Of a stretch of DNA of 64,000 bases, positions 58,341-64,000 are shown in pieces. The translations under genes were made by a program, and so were the position numbers. Position 1 is the stretch's first letter, and the number at the start of each line of letters is the position of its first letter. Below the pieces are notes generated by a model that did not search any database, had not been told where the DNA came from, and saw only the letters and a list, made by a program, of their open reading frames with translations. The stretch lies in assembly GCA_037157565.1 (NCBI GenBank), contig JAZHRO010000039.1:46562001-46626000 (forward strand). Direction: 5' to 3'. This DNA comes from Thalassia testudinum (taxonomy: Eukaryota; Streptophyta; Magnoliopsida; Alismatales; Hydrocharitaceae).

Positions 58341-58358
58341 TGGCGCCATTGCCGGGGA
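58341..58358 (+). other. Element E primer binding site, tRNA-Asp type
   Basis: TGGCGCCATTGCCGGGGA, two bases after the LTR. It differs at one base from the site in element B (TGGCGCCGTTGCCGGGGA). Confidence 0.9.
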
Positions 58359-59558
58359 GGCAACAGACGCAATAATTTCGGTTGATTTTATTTTGATTAT
58401 TTGTCAATTGCACAGTGATTTGACCATTTATTATTTTCTTTTCTGTGCGAGAAAATTTGTGCAAGAATCAGCCACTGTGAGAGGCGATCTTGGACGTCGC
58501 CAGAGGAGAATTAGACGAGCAATTTTGAAAGGAGGAGAAGGATGAGGACGCAACGGACACCATTGTATTTAGTCGCTAGTTTAATTATAATAGAATTAAG
58601 ACTTTAGATTCAATTTTACATTGCAGTTAGTTTGAAACCCTTGTTCTGGGGCATATTTTGAGGGGTTTGTTCCCCGATTTTATTTTGGGCTCGTGTTGGG
58701 TAATTTGTGGGAGCTTGTGCCCTTTTCTTTAGATTTAGGTTTTTAGTTTATTGATTACTTTTATTTGCTCGTGCATAAGTAGTTCTAAAAGAAAAAATAG
58801 AAAAAAAACGAGCTGCCTGCCTTAGGACGAACCATTTAAGTCTGTATGAGCAGCCTCTAGATTTACTTCTCTGCATTGCGTGCATTCTTGCATCGTAGAT
58901 CGCTGGAGGCAAGGTACGCATTCTCTCACTTTGCATCCTATTCTTGATCATGCATTGCATTTGGGATTTAATTCAAAGACCACAAAGTTTGTCTTGAAGC
59001 GATCTAAGAAGTGGTCACATATATTCAAAAAAAAGGACTAATTAAAGGAGGGACATCTAAAAATCAAGGACTTGATTGTAAAACATGGTGTGCGATTCAA
59101 AATTCAAAATCATTTTGCGGTGAATGCACACTTATATCTATTGCACCACAGCACTCATTTAGACACTCCTAAGTCTTGAAACGACTAGGACTAGAACCCT
59201 CCTATCGTTGGATTCTGAAGTGTTCGGAACTTGCGATCAAAGGTTTTGTAAATCCAAAGAGGGGGATACCCTGTCACGGATTTTTGGGGACAGTTGAGAA
59301 GCACCGCGAAAGCACAGCTTCAAAGGAAGGCTTAGGCCTACTTGCATCCCTCGATCTTCCGTCTTTGGATTTATTTGACCATTTGAGATTTAGGGAAGAA
59401 TACCTAAGTTCCAACTAGGTCTTTTTAGGCATTTCGAAGGTTGACAATAGGCGCGTAATTGATTGGGCAACTTGTTTTGTCACCTACAATTTGAACTAAA
59501 GTCAAAAGCCTAAATCTGTAAAGACCAAACAAGTCCTTTTGAATTGTGTTTGTAGTGC
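58359..59558 (+). other. Element E untranslated leader
   Basis: 1.2 kb with no conserved ORF, between the primer site and the gag ATG. Confidence 0.6.
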
Positions 59559-60803
59559 ATGCTTGGTAGGCGTTCTCCTAGGAGACAACTTGTATTTGAT
59601 CCTGAACCTGAAAGAATCCTACGAAGAGACCTTCCAAGGGTAGAAATGGCCGGTCAAAGGAGCCTTAAGGAATATTTCATCCCAACCAATCAAGCAGGCC
59701 CAGCACTACGTAGACCTGGAGGGGACAATCCGTATGAGATCAAAAGTAGTACCATATCCTTGCTACCCTCCTTTTATGGTACTACTAAGGAAGACCCTTA
59801 CAAGCATATTGAGGAATTCATCGAGGTTTGTTCCACGGTGAAGCTGCAGGGCGTTACTGATGACGCTCAAATGCGGACCCTCTTTCCTTTCTCCCTAAAG
59901 GACAAAGCCAAGTATTGGTATCACACCCTTGATAATATAAAGACTTGAGATGCCCTGGAGAAGGAGTTTTTGAAGAAGTACTTCCCCATGAGCAAAACAA
60001 ATCACTTTAGGAGGGAAATTATGAGTTTTGTTCAAAAGGATGGGGAAGCATTCCATGATGCGTGGGAGCGCTTTAACGATTTGCTGAGACTTTGCCCACA
60101 TCACCAGGTGCCTAAATGGCAACTGGTTGAAGGGTTCTACACAGGACTTAATTATTCGCATAGGCAAACTGTGGATGGTGCCTGTGCAGGAACCTTTCTA
60201 TCTAAGACTGAGGATGAAGCTTGGAACTTATTTGATACTTTGAGTGAGAATTCTATTCACTTGAATTCTGCCTACATGGATAGAAAGCCCACTCTCATGC
60301 AAAGAAAGTTGGAGGCGAATGAAACAAGGGACACCCAGAATTTAGCCTATCAAATTCAATTATTGAATCAAAACATGGAAAGGCTTATGTCGAACCCGAG
60401 TTCATTCGTACCTAACACCTCCACATCCCAAGCTTCCGAATGCGTAATTTGTCAAGGCAATACACATGCCACTGTGGATTGCTACTTGACCTCCCAATTC
60501 CCTGAGCTTGTACAAGCGGATTTGAATGCCACTCAAGGGTTCCGTCCAAGACCTCGTAATGATCCTTTCTCCAACACTTATAATGAGGGATGGAGGAACC
60601 ACCCAAACTTTTCATGGAGACAAGGAAATGTCTCAAATTCAAGGAATTACAAACCACAATCCTTTCAAAACCATCAAATGAACCAACCTCAGACCTTTGC
60701 CCAACCTAAAACCTCTGAGATGGATGAATTGAAGGCGATGTTGAAAACTATGCAAGAAAGTTAAAGTGCCATCATCCAATCTCATGACAAGGCTATACAT
60801 GAG
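59559..60803 (+). pseudogene. Element E gag with intact zinc knuckle, two stops
   Basis: Begins at ATG 59,559 (MLGRRSPRRQ). Capsid motifs: LLPSFYGTTKEDPYKHIEEF, SLKDKAKYWYHTL, FFPM-type KKYFPMSKTNHFRREI, and GEAFHDAWERFNDLLRLCP. A complete CX2CX4HX4C knuckle, CVICQGNTHATVDC, lies at about 60,441-60,482, followed by FSNTYNEGWRNHPNFSW as in element B. Stops at 59,946-59,948 (TGA, where Trp is expected in the NIKTWDAL-like motif) and 60,762-60,764 (TAA) leave the frame unchanged. Both fit single transitions. Gag continues into pol in the same frame, as in Athila elements. Confidence 0.87.
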
Positions 60804-63629
60804 ATGAAATCACAAATTGGACACCTTGTTGAGGCCGTTAGACAGAGGGAGACTGGGAAGTTTCCCAGTGCTGCTAAGGAAAATCCTAAAAGAAAAGGGA
60901 TTGTCTTTAGGGAGCATGCTCAGGCGGTCACTATTCTGAGGAGTGGGAAAGAAATTTCCAAACCCGATGCTCCTATAGTCTCACCCCCTAAAAAACCATC
61001 CACCCCGACTTTCACCCCCACCGGAGAAGATTTGCCCAAATCTTCTCCGCTTGAAATCACCTCACCGGAAGAAGTTGCCCCCGTTCCACCCCTTACTCGA
61101 CATGACAACCCTTCCACCCAAAGATCGAGAGTGCCTTTTCCAGAGTGCTTATCCACCTCTGGGCAGACTTCTGCTGGCTCATCTGGAGCCAAAGATAAGA
61201 TGGATGAGATTATGGAAACTTTCAAGCAACTGCAGATTAACCTGCCTTTGCTTGAAGCTATCAGGCAGATTCTGTCTTATGCCCGCTTCTTAAAGGACCT
61301 TTGCAAGAAAAAGCGGCAATCTAGAAAACAGGTCCAATCAAAAGTTGTCCTGCCTGATTCTATTAGCTCAATTGTTCAACACGGCACACCCCCGAAACTT
61401 AAGGACCCAGGAGCCCCATACATCTCTGTAGTTATTGGTGACTTACAAATTGATGAGGCTCTACTTGATCTGGGTGCGGGGGTGAACATCCTTCCGAGCT
61501 ACGTGTATGAACAACTTGGGGGAGGCAATCTGAAGCCTAGCCCTGTAATCCTTCAAGTTGCTGATCGATCACTTAAGACACCACGGGGAATTTTGGAATA
61601 TGTCCTCATAAGAGTGGAGGATTTCTTCTTTCTCGTTGACTTCTTAGTTTTGGACACTGACCCTACCAACAAGCCAACCAAACCCTCCATCATTTTGGGC
61701 CGCCCCTTTATTGCAACTTCTCATGCTTCAATTAATTGCAATATTGGGGCATTGAAAATGGGCTTTGGGAATAGGAAAATCCGGCTTAATGTGTTTGATG
61801 CTTACAAACAAGCCGGACTTGAGGATTGTTCTCAAGTTGAGGTGATAGATGACCTAATTGAAGAGGCAACTCCTGCAATGTTATGTGATGACCCCCTTCA
61901 GCATGTCATGCTAAATGAGCATTCCCATCTCTTGGAGGAATGTGAAGGGGATATACTAGAACTAGAGGAATTGCAAGGAGTTTCTGCTGAGTCTCTTCCC
62001 CCATCATTTTCGCCGAAGTTAGATTTGCTACCTGAGATGGGGACATTTATTATGAAACCCTCAACCATACAAGCCCCCAACCTTGAGTTGAAATCCCTCC
62101 CTGACACTCTCAAGTATATTTTCCTGGGTGCCAATGATACGCTCCCCGTTATCATTTCGGCTGTGCTGTCTGAGGCACAGGAGGGAGCCTTGATTGAATG
62201 CCTGTCTAGGCACAAGGAAGCTATTGCTTGGAGCATTGCTGACATTAAAGGAATAGACTCTACACTCTGCATGCACTACATTTATACTGATGATTCCATC
62301 AAGCCTTTTAGGGACATGCAGAGACGTCTGAACCTTAATATGAGGGAGGCTGTAAAAAAGGAGATCCTGAAGTGGTTCGACGCTGGGATCACATATCCCA
62401 TTGCTAATAGTAAATGGGTCAGTCCCATTCATGTGGTGCCAAAGAAGGCAGGCTTTACTATGGAACTCAACGACCAAGGTGAACAAGTTGTCACTAGACC
62501 CTCAACTCGATGGAAAGTCTGTATTGATTACCGCAAGCTGAACACCGCTACCCAGAAGGATCACTTTCCTTTGCCTTTTATTGATCAAATTCTCAAAAAA
62601 TTGGCAGGGAATAAGTATTATTGCTTTCTCGATGGATATTCTGGGTACAATCAGGTGGCAGTCTTTCCTGATGACCAGGAAAAGACGACATTCATGAGTC
62701 CTTACGGCACTTTTGCATTCACGCGTATGCCGTTTGGATTATGTAATGCCCCTGCAACTTTCCAGCGGTGTATGATGTCTATCTTTTCGGACATGATTGA
62801 CGAGTGTGTCGAAGTATTTATGGATGACTTCTCTATTTATGGCTCGTCTTTCGACCAGTGTCTCCTGCAACTAGAGAATGTGTTGAAACGATGTAAGGAG
62901 ACTAGTTTAGTCCTCAGCTGGGAGAAAAGTTACTTCATAGTACAGAAAGGAATTATACTTGGGCATGTTGTATCCGAGCAAGGTTTGGAAGTAGATAAAG
63001 CCAAGATTGATTCTATTTCCAAACTTCCATTGCCTACGAATGTCAAACAGATTAGATCCTTTCTAGGCCATGTTGGCTTTTACAGGAGCTTTATTAAAAA
63101 TTTTAGTAAGATTTCTAGGCCACTTTGTGACTTGTTGGCGAAGGAATCTTCCTTCAGTTTTGATTCAAAGTGTGCCGAGGCCTTTCAAACTCTAAAGGAG
63201 GCCTTGATCTCTATGCCTGTTCTCCAAGCTCCTGATTGGACACTCCCATTTGAGCTTATGTGTGATGCTTCGGATTATGCAGTGGGAGTAGTCCTTGGAC
63301 AAAGGGTTGAGGGAAGACCTCATGTGCTGCATTATGCAAGCAAGACTTCAACCGAACCTCAGCAAAACTACACCGCCACTGAAAAAGAATTACTTGCTGT
63401 AGTTTTTGCTCTGGAGAAGTTTAGGTCTTATTTACTTGGGTCTAAGGTGGTTATTTTTACTGATCATGCAGTAGTGAAACATCTCATTGCTAAGAAAGAT
63501 TCCAAGCCACGTCTGATTAGGTGGATCCTATTCCTTCAAGACTTTGACTTGGAAATACGTGAAAAGAAAGGAGTAGAAAATGTTGTGGCTGACCACCTGT
63601 CTCGCCTTCCTCTTAATGACTATTTCTGA
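60804..63629 (+). CDS. Element E pol: protease, reverse transcriptase, RNase H (941 codons open)
   Basis: Part of a gag-pol frame; the Met at 60,804 is internal, not a true start. Residues 1-190 are gag-pol linker. Protease has ALLDLGAGVNILP with Asp at residue 222 and ILGRPFIAT near 296. RT spans about 500-740, with VSPIHVVPKKAG, DYRKLNTATQKDHFPLPF, CFLDGYSGYNQV, MPFGLCNAPATFQR and catalytic FMDD at 672-675. RNase H spans about 810-935, with CDASDYAVGVVLG, TEKELLAVVFALEKF, FTDHAVVKHL and VVADHLSRLP. All expected catalytic residues are present. The frame ends at 63,629 through a one-base frameshift near 63,625; integrase follows in the next frame. Confidence 0.9.
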   Translation: MKSQIGHLVEAVRQRETGKFPSAAKENPKRKGIVFREHAQAVTILRSGKEISKPDAPIVSPPKKPSTPTFTPTGEDLPKSSPLEITSPEEVAPVPPLTRHDNPSTQRSRVPFPECLSTSGQTSAGSSGAKDKMDEIMETFKQLQINLPLLEAIRQILSYARFLKDLCKKKRQSRKQVQSKVVLPDSISSIVQHGTPPKLKDPGAPYISVVIGDLQIDEALLDLGAGVNILPSYVYEQLGGGNLKPSPVILQVADRSLKTPRGILEYVLIRVEDFFFLVDFLVLDTDPTNKPTKPSIILGRPFIATSHASINCNIGALKMGFGNRKIRLNVFDAYKQAGLEDCSQVEVIDDLIEEATPAMLCDDPLQHVMLNEHSHLLEECEGDILELEELQGVSAESLPPSFSPKLDLLPEMGTFIMKPSTIQAPNLELKSLPDTLKYIFLGANDTLPVIISAVLSEAQEGALIECLSRHKEAIAWSIADIKGIDSTLCMHYIYTDDSIKPFRDMQRRLNLNMREAVKKEILKWFDAGITYPIANSKWVSPIHVVPKKAGFTMELNDQGEQVVTRPSTRWKVCIDYRKLNTATQKDHFPLPFIDQILKKLAGNKYYCFLDGYSGYNQVAVFPDDQEKTTFMSPYGTFAFTRMPFGLCNAPATFQRCMMSIFSDMIDECVEVFMDDFSIYGSSFDQCLLQLENVLKRCKETSLVLSWEKSYFIVQKGIILGHVVSEQGLEVDKAKIDSISKLPLPTNVKQIRSFLGHVGFYRSFIKNFSKISRPLCDLLAKESSFSFDSKCAEAFQTLKEALISMPVLQAPDWTLPFELMCDASDYAVGVVLGQRVEGRPHVLHYASKTSTEPQQNYTATEKELLAVVFALEKFRSYLLGSKVVIFTDHAVVKHLIAKKDSKPRLIRWILFLQDFDLEIREKKGVENVVADHLSRLPLNDYF

Positions 63630-64000
63630 AGACATTTGCGAGACATTTCCCAATGAAACTCTGATGGCGGTAACACCAACTTTACCTTGGTATGCAGACA
63701 TTGTAAATTACTTGGTCACTGGACAAACTCCTGGCTCTTGGGATGAGCAAAAAAGAAAGAGATTCATTTCACAAGCAAGATATTTTCATTGAGAAGAGCC
63801 AGAATTATTTAGAATTGGACAAGACCAAGTATTGAGACGTTGTGTGCCTGAAGAGGAACAATAAAGTGTGCTGAGTTTTTGCCATGAACTTCATTGTGGA
63901 GGACACTTTGGTGCTAAGAAAACTGCTTTTAAGGTTTTCTAGTCCGATTTTTGGTGGCCTTCCTTATTTAAGGATTCTCATAATTTTGTTAAGGCCTATA
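63626..64000 (+). pseudogene. Element E integrase, N-terminal part
   Basis: After the frameshift the sequence reads EDICETFPNETLMAV, LPWYADIVNYLVTG, then the HHCC finger (LSFCHELHCGGHFGAKKTAFKVF). Stops lie at 63,790, about 63,861 (CAATAA) and about 63,940 (TAG before SDFWWP). The stop positions fit CAG to TAG or CAA to TAA type changes. The catalytic core lies beyond the window. Confidence 0.8.

Larger units (their letters stand above)
56647..64000 (+). mobile_element. Element E: Athila-like Ty3/gypsy, 5' part, runs off the right edge
   Basis: LTR at about 56,647-58,338, a tRNA-Asp-type primer site at 58,341, a 1.2 kb leader, then gag, protease, RT, RNase H and the start of integrase, all plus strand. 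It interrupts the Tekay-type LTR at 52,889-56,646. The gag-pol frame from 59,559 to 63,629 is open apart from two stops, so E is much less decayed than elements A and B. The 3' LTR and any env-like ORF lie beyond the window. Confidence 0.9.

Noticed and set aside
58341..58358. tRNA gene fragment at GGCGCC...CCGGGG
   Set aside because: It is an 18-base primer binding site after an LTR, with no tRNA cloverleaf around it.

Overview
The window is plant nuclear DNA made almost entirely of LTR retrotransposons, old and nested in one another. I see no host protein gene, tRNA or rRNA gene. Plant origin is shown by Ty3/gypsy elements of three plant lineages: a Tekay/Del chromovirus with a C-terminal chromodomain, Athila-like elements with tRNA-Asp-type primer sites, and a Tat-lineage element with an antisense extra ORF. 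A Copia element, Copia-type solo LTRs and a MITE are also present. The gene content suggests a flowering plant with a repeat-rich genome; the species cannot be named from the sequence.

Layout. The left two thirds (about 2,293-43,446) is one broken Tat-lineage element. Its integrase remnant is at 2,293-3,395 (+). An antisense ORF follows in pieces at 3,701-4,003, 5,598-6,551, 17,129-17,165 and 32,529-33,979 (all -), and its 3' LTR is at about 42,799-43,446. Inserted in it are: an Athila-like LTR running off the left edge (1-2,292); a Copia-type solo LTR (4,004-5,597); a full-length but dead Tekay element A (6,557-17,123, duplicated target GGGAT); a full-length but dead Athila-like element B on the minus strand (17,171-32,523, duplicated target GTAGG), itself holding a second Copia-type solo LTR (23,088-24,805, target CAAGT); and a minus-strand Tekay-type solo LTR (33,985-42,086, target GTTCC) that has received two plus-strand solo LTRs of its own family (35,304-37,955 and 38,259-40,933).

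To the right, 43,447-45,829 is AT-rich DNA with a MITE and a (TA)n tract. A 5'-truncated Copia element (45,830-49,960) is split by another Tekay-type solo LTR (46,250-48,911). A second AT-rich stretch without genes (49,961-52,888) follows, then two nested minus-strand Tekay-type LTRs (52,889-56,646). The last piece is the 5' end of a comparatively fresh Athila-like element E (56,647 to the right edge), whose gag-pol frame has only two stops before a frameshift near 63,625.

The most unusual signal is a 10-base palindrome, CAGACGTCTG, together with CpG-decayed variants. More than 25 exact copies were found by eye. They cluster in the LTRs of the Tekay family and the Copia-type family, and related forms occur in both Athila-like families. 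Other points of note are a likely spliced antisense gene in the Tat element with a hairpin beside its TATA box, a conserved candidate 90-base intron in the Tekay leader, and mutation concentrated at CpG sites.
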